NCBI RefSeq assembly: GCF_000765805.2
Contig: NZ_JRPD02000001.1
Span: 153,729-217,728 of the forward strand
Length of the DNA: 64,000 nucleotides
Reading direction: 5' to 3'
From: Helicobacter muridarum
GTDB taxonomy: Bacteria; Campylobacterota; Campylobacteria; Campylobacterales; Helicobacteraceae
Below the pieces are notes generated by a model. The model was not told the DNA's origin. It did not search any database and saw nothing but the letters and a program-made list of their open reading frames with translations. The position numbers were made by a program, and so were the translations under genes. Of this stretch, positions 10,073 through 19,392 are shown piece after piece. Numbering within the stretch: position 1 is the first letter of the stretch; the number at the start of each line of letters is the position of its first letter.

Positions 10073-10468
10073 ATGTATATGGTTGATTTTTACTTGATAC
10101 TTTGGGGTATTGCATTTGCTTGTGTTGTTCCAACTCTAATGATTGGAGTTGTATATATACTAGTTAGCAATAGAGAAACCCCAAGACATGATTTCACGGT
10201 TAATGATATGTTAAATGTTATCAAAGGAGCAAAAAGTAAGGATGCATTTACTTCAGCGTTAAATCAATTCAAAAGCAAATTCAAAGTATTAGATCAAAAA
10301 AAGTTTGATGTATGGATAAGTTGCGTTAAAGAGCTAGTTAATTCATCTCATTGGGATACAGATGCGATAGCTAAATTTGGACAAGAGCTAGAAGATGCAA
10401 ATAGCGCGCAAGCAAAGAATATTTCTATAGCAATTGCTACAGTGCTAAAGACTAAAGAGAAAAAATAA
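10073..10468 (+). CDS. Small membrane-anchored protein of unknown function
   Basis: 131 residues from the ATG at 10073, chosen over a GTG at 10067 because AAGGA at 10060-10064 is correctly spaced. One N-terminal membrane segment (about residues 5-28) is followed by a soluble helical domain (MLNVIKGAKSKDAFTSALNQFKS and following). I do not recognise a family with certainty; it looks like the kind of conserved hypothetical found near coaD in Helicobacter. It is 48 bp upstream of coaD on the same strand, so it is probably in the same transcript. Confidence 0.7.
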   Translation: MYMVDFYLILWGIAFACVVPTLMIGVVYILVSNRETPRHDFTVNDMLNVIKGAKSKDAFTSALNQFKSKFKVLDQKKFDVWISCVKELVNSSHWDTDAIAKFGQELEDANSAQAKNISIAIATVLKTKEKK

Positions 10469-10516
10469 TTTTGTATTTATAAGCGGATTTGTAAGCCCAA
10501 TTATTTAAGGAGCATA

Positions 10517-10996
10517 ATGAAAAAATTAGCAATTTATCCTGGCACATTTGATCCTTTGACTAATGGGCATGTTGATATTATTAGAAGAAGTATTGCTATG
10601 TTTAAGCATGTAATTGTAGCCGTGGCAAAGTCAGAATCTAAAAATCCCCTATATACTCTTTATGAGAGAGAAAAGATGGTGCAGTTGGCACTTAAGGAAT
10701 ATGACTTTGATAATGTATCTTGCTTATGCTTTGATAATTTGCTAGCAGATTTTGCAAGTGAGCTTGGGGCTACTGTTATTATTCGTGGGCTTAGGGTTGT
10801 TAGTGATTTTGAATATGAGTTGCAAATGGGCTATGCTAATGCTTCCCTTAATGATTCCTTAGACACCATATATTTTATGCCCACATTGCAAAATGCCTTT
10901 ATTAGCTCATCTATTGTGCGCAGTATCATCACTCATAATGGCAGGTTTAATCATCTTGTGCCACAAAGCATTCATGATTATATTAAGAGTAAGTAG
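10517..10996 (+). CDS. coaD: Phosphopantetheine adenylyltransferase
   Basis: Makes dephospho-CoA from 4'-phosphopantetheine and ATP, the penultimate step of CoA synthesis. The 159-residue length is exactly typical. It has the nucleotidyl transferase motif [15 protein letters not shown] near the N-terminus and the C-terminal ISSSIVR motif. AAGGAG lies 6 bases upstream. The stop overlaps the GTG start of tmk, so the two are translationally coupled. Confidence 0.96.
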   Translation: MKKLAIYPGTFDPLTNGHVDIIRRSIAMFKHVIVAVAKSESKNPLYTLYEREKMVQLALKEYDFDNVSCLCFDNLLADFASELGATVIIRGLRVVSDFEYELQMGYANASLNDSLDTIYFMPTLQNAFISSSIVRSIITHNGRFNHLVPQSIHDYIKSK

Positions 10997-11673
10997 TGCG
11001 TTATTTTGTAATTGAGGGTGTGGATACAAGCGGTAAAAGCACACATTGGAATTTGCTTGCTACTAGAATCCAAAATGCCCGTATCAACCCTCTTTCACAA
11101 GTTAACACTAGCTACATATCTCCTAATGATGTGATTTTTATACAAGAGCCAAGTAATTTGCCACTTGGTAAAAGGGTTCGCGATATGATATTGCATGAGA
11201 ATATTACAAATGATGATATGTCAAGATTCTTATTATTTCTAGCACAAAGAGCTGAGCTAATACAATATTATAAATCCCTGCCAAATATTGTAATCTCTGA
11301 TAGAAGTTTAATATCTGGCATAGCATACAAAGGCATTGATTCTATCATTAGTATAAAACAGGCTTTAGATATAAATCTTATTGCTACGCGCAATATTCTT
11401 CCAGAAAAAATTGTATTCTTAAAACTTAGCTATGATGAAATAATCAAACGTTTAAAGAAAAAAATGGAATTAAACAATACAGCCAAAGATCATATAGAGC
11501 TAAAGGGAGCAAAATACTTATATGATATTCAATTGCAATTTGAACAAATTTTACAAGAAATTAGCCTTTATGCTAGAAGCAAAGATATAAACATTAATAT
11601 ATTAGAGCTTGATGCCTCTTATAGTAAGGAAATTTTGCATAATGAGATTCGTTTATTCTTTGGAGTTTCTTAA
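10996..11673 (+). CDS. tmk: Thymidylate kinase
   Basis: Phosphorylates dTMP to dTDP. The P-loop GVDTSGKS lies at residues 8-15, and the DRSLISGIAY motif corresponds to the DRY/DRS substrate motif. At 225 residues it is a little longer than the roughly 190-210 usual, mainly through the lid and helix region at residues 125-190. It begins with GTG overlapping the end of coaD. The order coaD-tmk-comF is familiar from H. pylori. Confidence 0.93.
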   Translation: MRYFVIEGVDTSGKSTHWNLLATRIQNARINPLSQVNTSYISPNDVIFIQEPSNLPLGKRVRDMILHENITNDDMSRFLLFLAQRAELIQYYKSLPNIVISDRSLISGIAYKGIDSIISIKQALDINLIATRNILPEKIVFLKLSYDEIIKRLKKKMELNNTAKDHIELKGAKYLYDIQLQFEQILQEISLYARSKDININILELDASYSKEILHNEIRLFFGVS

Positions 11674-11702
11674 AAATATATATCTAATGGTGTAACTGAA
11701 TC

Positions 11703-12296
11703 ATGTATTGTTCTATATGCAATAGGCTATCATTTAGCATTATTTGCAAACTATGTATTGATTCCTTATGGCGCATAGAATCTAAAAGGGAGCTTGATAA
11801 TGGTTTAAGGGTGTTTAGCTCTTTTGCTTTTAGTGAGCTAAGGGGGCTTATACATACTAAGTATAATGTTATTGGTAGTAGGATTTTTAGACGCTTAGGA
11901 GAAATAGCTATTAAGGAGTTTTTTATATCATATAATGACCTATTGGGGTTAGATAGGAATCAAGTTGGCATTGTTTGTGTAAGAAATATGCGAATTGGTT
12001 TGTATTCTCATAGCGCGATTCTTGCTCGTTGTTTTAAATCATTTGGTTTTAGAGTTTTTCATAATGTTCTTAAAACAGGCAATGATATTCGTTTTATGCA
12101 ATTGAATTTAAGACAGCGAAAAAGTGTTAGCCGTAATTTTTTATTTCATGCCAAGATATTAAGGAACATAAGTGCTGTTATTTTAGTTGATGATTTGATT
12201 ACTACAGGTCAGACATTGCTTGAGGCAAGCAATGTTATAGAATCAAATGGTATAAAGGTTTTGTGTGCATGGACATTGTGTGATACAAGATTCTAA
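11703..12296 (+). CDS. comF: ComF family phosphoribosyltransferase
   Basis: A 197-residue protein. The N-terminal CSIC and CKLC pairs form the short zinc-binding finger of ComFC proteins. The C-terminal half has the PRPP-binding signature VILVDDLITTGQT. ComF proteins support natural transformation, with a likely role in handling incoming single-stranded DNA. It lies 29 bp after tmk on the same strand and is probably co-transcribed. Confidence 0.88.
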   Translation: MYCSICNRLSFSIICKLCIDSLWRIESKRELDNGLRVFSSFAFSELRGLIHTKYNVIGSRIFRRLGEIAIKEFFISYNDLLGLDRNQVGIVCVRNMRIGLYSHSAILARCFKSFGFRVFHNVLKTGNDIRFMQLNLRQRKSVSRNFLFHAKILRNISAVILVDDLITTGQTLLEASNVIESNGIKVLCAWTLCDTRF

Positions 12297-12339
12297 TATA
12301 TAAGTAACTTTTTGCTTGGCGATATTTTTGCTAAAAGCA

Positions 12340-12348
12340 TGCTATAAT
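12340..12348 (+). promoter_or_regulatory. Extended -10 promoter of the rpsP operon
   Basis: TGCTATAAT (extended -10) lies 44 bp before the rpsP start, within the 96-bp gap after comF. No convincing -35 is seen. Confidence 0.6.
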
Positions 12349-12392
12349 GTAAGCTTATTTTTTATCTTAATATCATCAAATAAAGGATATAA

Positions 12393-12623
12393 ATGGCAAC
12401 TGTTATTAGATTAACAAGAATGGGCAGGAAAAAGAAGCCTTTTTACCGAATAGTTGTGACAGATTCTAGAAAGAGGAGAGATGGCGGCTGGATAGAATCT
12501 CTTGGTATCTACAACCCTATAGCAAATCCAGTTGTTGTAAAAATCAATAAAGAGAGATTAGAATATTGGAAAGGAGTTGGTGCTAAAATGAGCGAGAGAG
12601 TAGCAACTCTGAGCAAACAATAG
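12393..12623 (+). CDS. rpsP: 30S ribosomal protein S16
   Basis: A 76-residue protein beginning [21 protein letters not shown], the conserved S16 start, with [12 protein letters not shown] further on. It is a structural and assembly protein of the small subunit. AAAGGA is well placed before the ATG. It is the first gene of rpsP-khpA-rimM, a conserved ribosome-maturation operon. Confidence 0.98.
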   Translation: MATVIRLTRMGRKKKPFYRIVVTDSRKRRDGGWIESLGIYNPIANPVVVKINKERLEYWKGVGAKMSERVATLSKQ

Positions 12624-12646
12624 ACTGATTTTATAATGGATATGAT

Positions 12647-12904
12647 ATGCATGAACATTTGGTTGAGAGATTTTTAGAAGTTTATCTCAAAAAGATTGTC
12701 AAGTATCCCGAGCATATTGCCATTAAAAGGCAGACTGGTAAGAGTTCTGATTATATACTCTGCATTCATGCAGCCGAGAAAGATGCGGGTAAAATCATAG
12801 GCAAAGACGGCAAGATGATAAGCTCCTTGAAGAATGTTATATCTGCAATTAAAGCAAAGGATAATGTTTCCTATGAATTGATTGTAGTGCCAAAGCAAAT
12901 ATAG
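12647..12904 (+). CDS. khpA: KH-domain RNA-binding protein
   Basis: An 85-residue protein with a single KH domain; the GxxG loop is visible as GKDGKM at about residues 48-53. It sits between rpsP and rimM, the standard place for KhpA, a small RNA chaperone-type protein linked to translation and cell division in other bacteria. Confidence 0.93.
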   Translation: MHEHLVERFLEVYLKKIVKYPEHIAIKRQTGKSSDYILCIHAAEKDAGKIIGKDGKMISSLKNVISAIKAKDNVSYELIVVPKQI

Positions 12905-12955
12905 TTAAGCTACATACTGTTTCATGATATTTTATAATTTATAGACGAGCTTATT

Positions 12956-13633
12956 ATGTTAGAAAGTGAGATGATGGATTCTAAGATTATCTTGCTAGAT
13001 TCCAATGAGCTTGTTGCTGTTTCTTCTTTGGGCAAGCCATTTGGGTTACATGGAGGGGTTAGAACATTTCTTATTACAGATTTCCCAGAGATTTTTGTTA
13101 AGGATTCTAGCTTTTATATATGTCTTAGTGATATTGCTATTAATAAGAGTATCAATGATATTTTTAAGCCAACTGTTAGTAACTTACATAAAACAAAACA
13201 TAGTAATAATATAGGGAATCCAATACACAATATAGCAAAAAGTCCAAACACAAAGCTTTCTAATATTTCTTGTATTGTGCTAACTCTTTGTAGATATGAT
13301 GTAAAAAAGCAGGCACTATTTTTTAATGAAGTTACTAGCAAGGAGCAAGCAGAATTACTTCGTAATTCTACACTATATAGCACTATAGAATCTACAAGAC
13401 AATTTTGTAAGCTTAGCGAATTTGAGTTTTTCTATTTTGATGTTATTGGCATGCAAGTAGTAGAAGATGACAAGATTCTAGGTGTGGTTAGTGATATTCA
13501 AGATATTGCAAATACCTATTACTTTATCCTTGATAAAAACTTTCTTATTCCATATATTGATAGATATGTTCTTAGCATAGATAAGGATAAGGGACAGATT
13601 ATTACGCGTGATGCTAAGTTTTTACGCACTTAA
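12956..13633 (+). CDS. rimM: Ribosome maturation factor RimM, with internal insertion
   Basis: Assists 30S maturation through S19. The N-terminal barrel motif LGKPFGLHGGVR lies at about residues 20-31, and the PRC-barrel at about 125-215 (FYFDVIGMQVV and following). At 225 residues it is about 45 longer than the usual 170-185. The extra part is a polar, low-complexity stretch at about residues 55-100, between the first conserved block and CIVLTLCRYD. The ribosome site is weak and the exact start uncertain. trmD and rplS, which usually follow rimM, are absent here; obgE comes next. Confidence 0.9.
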   Translation: MLESEMMDSKIILLDSNELVAVSSLGKPFGLHGGVRTFLITDFPEIFVKDSSFYICLSDIAINKSINDIFKPTVSNLHKTKHSNNIGNPIHNIAKSPNTKLSNISCIVLTLCRYDVKKQALFFNEVTSKEQAELLRNSTLYSTIESTRQFCKLSEFEFFYFDVIGMQVVEDDKILGVVSDIQDIANTYYFILDKNFLIPYIDRYVLSIDKDKGQIITRDAKFLRT

Positions 13634-13707
13634 GATTTGCATCTAACTCCAATAAAAGCACAGATTAATCATCAAAATCAAAGGATTACAAAACATAAGG
13701 AAGCATA

Positions 13708-15069
13708 ATGTTCGTAGATAATGTAGAGATTTTTATACAATCAGGCAGTGGTGGTGCTGGGGCTGTTAGCTTTAGGAGAGAGAAGTATGTTTTACAAGGT
13801 GGTCCTGATGGAGGTGATGGCGGGCGAGGTGGAGATGTATATGCTTTAGTTGATAAGAATACCAATACTTTAGCAAAGTTTCGTGGACGCAAGAGATATG
13901 TAGCGCAAGATGGTGCACAAGGAAGTGCTAGGAATTGTCAAGGCAGAAGCGGGGAGGATATTATTATTAAGATTCCACCGGGCACACAAATCATTGATGC
14001 ACAAACAAAGTTAGTTCTATTTGATTTGCTTTATGATGGGCAAAAAGTAAAGATATTGCAAGGTGGCAAAGGAGGGAAAGGTAACACAAGGTTTAAAAGT
14101 TCAACTAACCAGCGTCCAAATTATGCGCAAAAAGGTATATCAGGTAAATGCCTTAAAGTTATTTTAGAATTAAAACTAATTGCTGATGTAGCACTTGTTG
14201 GATTCCCTAATACAGGGAAGTCTAGTCTTATATCAAGGCTTACTAACTCTAAGCCAAAAATTGCCAATTATGAATTTAGCACTATTGTCCCAAATCTAGG
14301 TGTAGTAGATGTGTTTGATTTCTTTTCTTACACTATGGCAGATATTCCAGGTCTTATACAAGGTGCTAGCGAGGGCAAGGGGCTTGGCTTGCAATTCTTG
14401 CGACATATTGAGCGCACAAAGATATTATTATTTTTGCTTGATGTCTCAAAAATGATTGATTTTTCTAATCCTTTGGAATCAAATAATTCTTTGTATTCTG
14501 CCAATGCTTTAGAATCTGAATATAATTCTTCTTATGTTAATACCTCAATAAATGAGCAATCTCTAGTTAGGCAATTTGAGATTCTTTTTAATGAATTACG
14601 CCAATACTCAAAATTCCTTGCAAATAAACCCTATGCCATAGCTCTAAGTAAAAGTGATTTAGTCATTTTTGAATCTTTTGCACATTCTCATTTTCACTTT
14701 GATTTTAATGAGTATAATATTGGTGGATTGCAGACAATGGCTTATATTTCACCAAGCTTAGTGCATTATATGGAGTATGGATATGTGGACTTTGGAGTGA
14801 ATTTATCTAATGATAATTTTAGAATAGATTTAGAAAATGAAAATGTTAATGATATAGGCTATGTGGATTCTAAACACATTGAATCTACTTTTCAAAGATC
14901 AACAATACAAGAACTTGAGTTAGATTCAAGCTATAAAGATTTTAATGTTGTAGATAAGCCGCTTTTTATTTTGCCAATATCATCTGTGAGCGGACTGAAC
15001 CTAGACTCACTAAAAACATTGCTAGCTATTGCTTTGAAATCTAGTCTTATTCCAAGTAAAGACTCTTAA
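13708..15069 (+). CDS. obgE: Obg GTPase with two insertions in the G domain
   Basis: A ribosome-associated GTPase involved in 50S assembly and stress control. Residues 1-157 are the glycine-rich Obg fold ([25 protein letters not shown]). In the GTPase domain, G1 is GFPNTGKS (165-172), G3 DIPG (212-215), G4 SKSD (314-317) and G5 SSVSGL (425-430). The length of 453 exceeds the roughly 360 of H. pylori Obg. The excess lies between G3 and G4 (about 250-285) and between G4 and G5 (about 320-415), both polar and acidic. All nucleotide-binding motifs are intact. AAGGAAG precedes the ATG. Confidence 0.93.
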   Translation: MFVDNVEIFIQSGSGGAGAVSFRREKYVLQGGPDGGDGGRGGDVYALVDKNTNTLAKFRGRKRYVAQDGAQGSARNCQGRSGEDIIIKIPPGTQIIDAQTKLVLFDLLYDGQKVKILQGGKGGKGNTRFKSSTNQRPNYAQKGISGKCLKVILELKLIADVALVGFPNTGKSSLISRLTNSKPKIANYEFSTIVPNLGVVDVFDFFSYTMADIPGLIQGASEGKGLGLQFLRHIERTKILLFLLDVSKMIDFSNPLESNNSLYSANALESEYNSSYVNTSINEQSLVRQFEILFNELRQYSKFLANKPYAIALSKSDLVIFESFAHSHFHFDFNEYNIGGLQTMAYISPSLVHYMEYGYVDFGVNLSNDNFRIDLENENVNDIGYVDSKHIESTFQRSTIQELELDSSYKDFNVVDKPLFILPISSVSGLNLDSLKTLLAIALKSSLIPSKDS

Positions 15070-15133
15070 AATTCTATGAATCATTTCATGCTACAATTCC
15101 TATTAGCACCACTCTAATATAGTAGGCTATACA

Positions 15134-16261
15134 ATGGCAGAAGAAGAAAAAACCCACGCCCCCTCCCAACGCAAAATAGAGAAAGCAAGAGAGGAGGGCA
15201 GTATTGCAAAAAGTCCGGATTTGGTAGGTTTTGCAGGTCTTGTTGTTGGTCTTTTTTTGCTATTTATTATCTTTCCGTTTTGGGTTCAAAATTTAAAATA
15301 TATATATATTGAGTGTGTTAAATTATTTAATATGGACTTCACCATCAATAATATTTTTACTCTTTCTATGGCTACATTTAAAATTGTTTTCATTTGTGTG
15401 ATGCCTTTTTTCCTAGCCCTAGTCATAGCTGGAATCATGGGCAATATAGCGCAATTTGGATTTTTGCTTAGCTTCAAAATCATTCAGCCAAAGTTTGATA
15501 AAATTAACCCAATCAAAGGCGCAAAGAATCTTCTTTCTTTAAAAAAGCTACTTGATGGGTTTATGATTACATTAAAGGTTAGTGTTGCGTTTGGGATAGG
15601 ATTCTTTATTTTTATAGGATTCTTAGACGAAGTTGCAGGCATTTCTTTATCTCCTCTTAATGAACAACTAAAATGGCTATATCAAAAATCTTTAATACTT
15701 ATTAGTTCATTGCTCGCTGTATTCTTGGTTATGGCTGTGATAGACTTCATTATAAAACGTTATCAATATATCAAGAGCCTTAGAATGACCAAGCAAGAGA
15801 TGAAAGATGAATTCAAACAGCAAGAGGGTAACCAAGAGATAAAGGCTAAGATTCGGCAAATAATGATGAAAAACGCTATGAATAAGATGATGAGCTCTAT
15901 TCCTAGCGCAAATGTAGTAGTTACAAATCCAACACATTATGCTGTTGCCTTGCGCTTTGATAGTGATAAGGAGTCTGCTCCTGTAGTTGTTGCAAAGGGT
16001 ATAGATCATCTTGCTATTCGCATTAAAAGCATAGCAAGAGAGCATGAGATTCTAATTGTTGAGAATCCTCCTCTAGCAAGAGAGCTATATCGTATAGTAG
16101 ACGTGGACAAAATGATACCACAAGAGCTTTTTAGTGCAGTTGTAGAATTATTCCAATATGTTGCAATACTTGAGAGAAAAAGAGGCAGAGAGCCAGAGTT
16201 TATGCGCAAGGCACAACAAAAAGCAGAAAATGCAAATAACACTAAGATAGCCTCTTTTTAG
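15134..16261 (+). CDS. flhB: Flagellar type III export protein FlhB
   Basis: Inner-membrane component of the flagellar export gate that switches specificity from rod/hook to filament substrates. The N-terminal motif MAEEEKTHAPSQRKIEKARE is typical. Four membrane segments follow, then the cytoplasmic domain with the self-cleavage site NPTH at about residue 265 (VVVTNPTHYAVALRF). The length of 375 fits. It is 64 bp downstream of obgE. Confidence 0.96.
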   Translation: MAEEEKTHAPSQRKIEKAREEGSIAKSPDLVGFAGLVVGLFLLFIIFPFWVQNLKYIYIECVKLFNMDFTINNIFTLSMATFKIVFICVMPFFLALVIAGIMGNIAQFGFLLSFKIIQPKFDKINPIKGAKNLLSLKKLLDGFMITLKVSVAFGIGFFIFIGFLDEVAGISLSPLNEQLKWLYQKSLILISSLLAVFLVMAVIDFIIKRYQYIKSLRMTKQEMKDEFKQQEGNQEIKAKIRQIMMKNAMNKMMSSIPSANVVVTNPTHYAVALRFDSDKESAPVVVAKGIDHLAIRIKSIAREHEILIVENPPLARELYRIVDVDKMIPQELFSAVVELFQYVAILERKRGREPEFMRKAQQKAENANNTKIASF

Positions 16262-16275
16262 AGCAGGGGGAAGTT

Positions 16276-17529
16276 TTGTTGTTTTATAGTAATAATGCTA
16301 ATGAGAGAGGGTTATATACTAGTATTTTTTGTATTCTTTTGCTTGCTGATGTGATTTTGCTGTTTTGGTTTGTCTCACAGACTAGCATTTATTTGCAAGA
16401 GGCAGTAGGGTTTTTTTCTTTTCAAGATTCTGCCATAACTTTTGGTAAGAGCTTTAGTCAGTCATTTTGTTATAAACTAGCTATCTTTGGTGTAAGAGTT
16501 TTTGAGAGTCTTGGAATACATCCTATATATAATGATTTTGGACTTCGAGCCCCCTTTATTTTATTTCATATCTGTAATTGCATATTGCTTTATTCAATAT
16601 GCTTGAGTTTATTTAGGAGAGCTAAAGATTGTTTGTTTTGCGTAGCAATCTTTATGTTAGTTCCTGGTATTAGCGTTAGTGCTTTGGTGGTATCAAATGC
16701 TAGCGTTTTAATATTATTAGCCCTACTTATCATTTATTTTCAATTAGTGCGTAATTGTATAGCATATCCTTTGTTTATTGTTGCATCTGTATTTGATTCT
16801 GGTGGCAGTATTATGTGCTTGGCATTATTCATTTATGCTCTCTATTATCGTATGAGCAAAACCATAGCTTTTGCGATTATATGCTTTGGCTTAAATATGT
16901 ATCTTTTTGCACCTGTTTTTGGTGTGCCCAAGTCCTACTTTTTGGATACGATTGGATTCTTAGCTATTGTCTTTACACCTGCATTATTTGTATATTACTG
17001 TGCTTATTTATATTTCTATACCTTTCATAATCCACCAAATCTATTGAATCTAATTTCATTTATTGGGTTTGTACTTGTGCTTTTGTTATCTGTTAGACAG
17101 AATATCAAGGTTGATAGTTTTATGCCGATTCTAAGTGTTGGTATTCCTGTATTTGTTGATAGAATGTTTTCTGAACTAAGAGTTAGATTGCCGCAATTTC
17201 GATTAAAATACTTTATGCGAGCAAGCGTGGTTGCAATCTTCTTAATATTTGGCAATTTAGTGTTATTTGGTAACAAGCTGACATATTATTTCAGTAATGA
17301 GCATAACTTTGCATATCCATTCTATGAGGCAAAAGATATAGCAAAACGTCTTTATGATATGAAAATTACAAATATTGCAACATATGATAATTTAGCCAAG
17401 CGACTTGCCTTTTATGGAATTAATACCAATCCTAGTTCTCCATATAGATTAATCCAAATGAAAGACGGTGATATTCGCGTTATATATAGCAATAATGTAA
17501 TTGCACAATATGGGGTTATTAAGCAATAA
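16276..17529 (+). CDS. Polytopic membrane protein, possibly glycosyltransferase-like (GT-C)
   Basis: 417 residues with about ten hydrophobic segments and a short soluble C-terminal tail (about 355-417). The large early loop containing ITFGKSFSQSF and the NDFGLRAPFILFHI stretch give the general look of an ArnT/PMT-type GT-C protein, but I cannot confirm the catalytic acidic motif, so no function is assigned. A strong ribosome site AGGGGG precedes the TTG at 16276. It starts 15 bp after flhB and is probably co-transcribed with it. Confidence 0.7.
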   Translation: MLFYSNNANERGLYTSIFCILLLADVILLFWFVSQTSIYLQEAVGFFSFQDSAITFGKSFSQSFCYKLAIFGVRVFESLGIHPIYNDFGLRAPFILFHICNCILLYSICLSLFRRAKDCLFCVAIFMLVPGISVSALVVSNASVLILLALLIIYFQLVRNCIAYPLFIVASVFDSGGSIMCLALFIYALYYRMSKTIAFAIICFGLNMYLFAPVFGVPKSYFLDTIGFLAIVFTPALFVYYCAYLYFYTFHNPPNLLNLISFIGFVLVLLLSVRQNIKVDSFMPILSVGIPVFVDRMFSELRVRLPQFRLKYFMRASVVAIFLIFGNLVLFGNKLTYYFSNEHNFAYPFYEAKDIAKRLYDMKITNIATYDNLAKRLAFYGINTNPSSPYRLIQMKDGDIRVIYSNNVIAQYGVIKQ

Positions 17530-17595
17530 TGGGTGATTTTGAAATATTTTAGGTAATATTATTTAATTACTTAAATGATAGGCAAGGGGGAGGAA

Positions 17596-18477
17596 ATGGT
17601 TATAGGAGCTATGAGTGCACTTGTTACGCCATTTAAGAATGGTAAGATAGATACGCAAAGTTATGAATATCTAATTAAAAGGCAAATACAATATGGTATG
17701 GACGCTGTTGTTCCAGCTGGAACAACAGGAGAGAGTGCTACGATGAGTCATGCAGAGCATAAGGAATGTATTGAGATTGCAGTGCATACTTGCAAAAATA
17801 CATGTGTGAAAGTTTTAGCTGGAGCAGGAAGCAATAATACTATAGAAGCGATTGAACTAGCCCAATTTGCACAAAAATGCGGCGCAGATGCGATACTTTC
17901 TGTTGTCCCATATTACAATAAACCAACCCAAGAAGGACTATATTTACATTACAAAGCTATTGCAGAATCTATTGACATTCCAATCATGCTTTATAATGTT
18001 CCATCTCGCACAGGTGTTGGGCTTGATGTTGAAACTGCTATTAGGCTTTATCATGATATAAGCAATATCTATGCTATTAAAGAGGCTAGCGGACTTGTTG
18101 AACGTGTTTGTGCAATGCTTAATTATGATTCTTCATTTAATGTTCTAAGTGGAGATGATGCACTTAATTATAGCATATTATCATTAGGTGGTCAGGGTGT
18201 GATTTCTGTAACGGGTAATTTACTTCCAAAAGATATTGCCTCCTTGTGTCATCTTGCTATGGATAAGAATTTTACGCAGAGTTTAGCTATTTCTAACAAA
18301 CTTTATGCTATAAATAGGGTCTTGTTTTATCAGAGCAATCCCATTCCAATTAAAGCAGCAATGTTTCTATCTGGGTTGATTCCTTGTCTTGAATATCGCC
18401 TACCCTTGTGTGAGCCTAGCAAGGAATGCATGAATTTAATCGAAAAAGCTTTAGAAAAATATGAGGTGCAAAAATGA
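17596..18477 (+). CDS. dapA: 4-hydroxy-tetrahydrodipicolinate synthase
   Basis: Condenses pyruvate and aspartate semialdehyde, the first committed step to diaminopimelate and lysine. The GTTGES motif lies at about residues 42-47, catalytic Tyr in [10 protein letters not shown] (Y133) and Schiff-base Lys in YAIKEASG (K162). I chose ATG 17596 rather than an upstream ATG at 17575 because a very strong site, GGGGGAGGA, lies directly before it and this gives the normal length of 293. Its stop overlaps the start of the next gene by 4 bp. Confidence 0.96.
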   Translation: MVIGAMSALVTPFKNGKIDTQSYEYLIKRQIQYGMDAVVPAGTTGESATMSHAEHKECIEIAVHTCKNTCVKVLAGAGSNNTIEAIELAQFAQKCGADAILSVVPYYNKPTQEGLYLHYKAIAESIDIPIMLYNVPSRTGVGLDVETAIRLYHDISNIYAIKEASGLVERVCAMLNYDSSFNVLSGDDALNYSILSLGGQGVISVTGNLLPKDIASLCHLAMDKNFTQSLAISNKLYAINRVLFYQSNPIPIKAAMFLSGLIPCLEYRLPLCEPSKECMNLIEKALEKYEVQK

Positions 18478-19277
18478 GTAACACTCCAACTAACACAGCA
18501 GAATATATGAAAGGCAAAACACTAGTTATAAGTGGTGCTACAAGAGGTATAGGAAAGGCCATACTTTATAAATTCGCACAACATGGCGTGAATGTAGCTT
18601 TCACTTATAATAAAAATGAAGAAGAGGCACAAAAGATTATCCAAGATGTAGAATCTAAGTATCAAATCAAAGCAGTAAGTTATCCATTAAATGTATTAGA
18701 GCCAGAGCAATATATAGCCTTATATGATAAGATTGATAAGGATTTTGATAGGGTCGATTTCTTTGTGTCAAATGCTATTATATACGGGCGAAGCGTTGTT
18801 GGTGGTTTTGCTCCTTTTATGCGATTAAAGCCCAATGGTTTGAATAATATCTATACAGCTACTGTGCTAGCATTTGTTGTTGGAGCTCAAGAGGCGGTTA
18901 AAAGGATGCAAAAGGTGGGCGGTGGAAATATAGTAAGTCTTAGTTCTACGGGAAATTTAGTGTATATGCCAAATTATGCAGGTCATGGCAACTCTAAAAA
19001 CGCAGTAGAGACTATGGTAAAATATGCAGCACAGGATTTAGGTGAGTTCAATATTCGCGTAAATGCAGTTAGCGGCGGTCCGATTGATACAGATGCCCTA
19101 CGTGCATTTCCAGACTATGCAGAAGTTAAAGCTAAGGTAGAATCTCAGAGTCCCTTAAAGCGAATGGGGACACCGCAGGATTTAGCAGGGGCAGCGTTTT
19201 TTTTATGTGATAATACGCAAAGTGCTTGGCTTACAGGGCAAACTATCGTTATTGATGGCGGAACTACATTTGTGTGA
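18474..19277 (+). CDS. SDR oxidoreductase, FabL-like enoyl-ACP reductase
   Basis: A 267-residue short-chain dehydrogenase. The NAD(P) motif GATRGIG lies at residues 21-27. The catalytic pair is Tyr168 and Lys175, spaced Y-x6-K as in enoyl-ACP reductases, not Y-x3-K as in ordinary SDRs. The block [18 protein letters not shown] closely matches Bacillus FabL as I remember it. It would reduce enoyl-ACP in fatty acid elongation, in addition to or instead of FabI. It overlaps the dapA stop (ATGA), and the same pairing with dapA is known in H. pylori, where the gene was annotated as a hydroxysteroid dehydrogenase. Confidence 0.85.
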   Translation: MSNTPTNTAEYMKGKTLVISGATRGIGKAILYKFAQHGVNVAFTYNKNEEEAQKIIQDVESKYQIKAVSYPLNVLEPEQYIALYDKIDKDFDRVDFFVSNAIIYGRSVVGGFAPFMRLKPNGLNNIYTATVLAFVVGAQEAVKRMQKVGGGNIVSLSSTGNLVYMPNYAGHGNSKNAVETMVKYAAQDLGEFNIRVNAVSGGPIDTDALRAFPDYAEVKAKVESQSPLKRMGTPQDLAGAAFFLCDNTQSAWLTGQTIVIDGGTTFV

Positions 19278-19392
19278 TTGTTTCTTTTTTTGTATTTTTT
19301 AGTTTGTAAAACTTGTATTATGATTATATAATATAGCATATGTGTCAGTTATTATTAATAGCAATTTATAAAATATATAATTACAATATATA

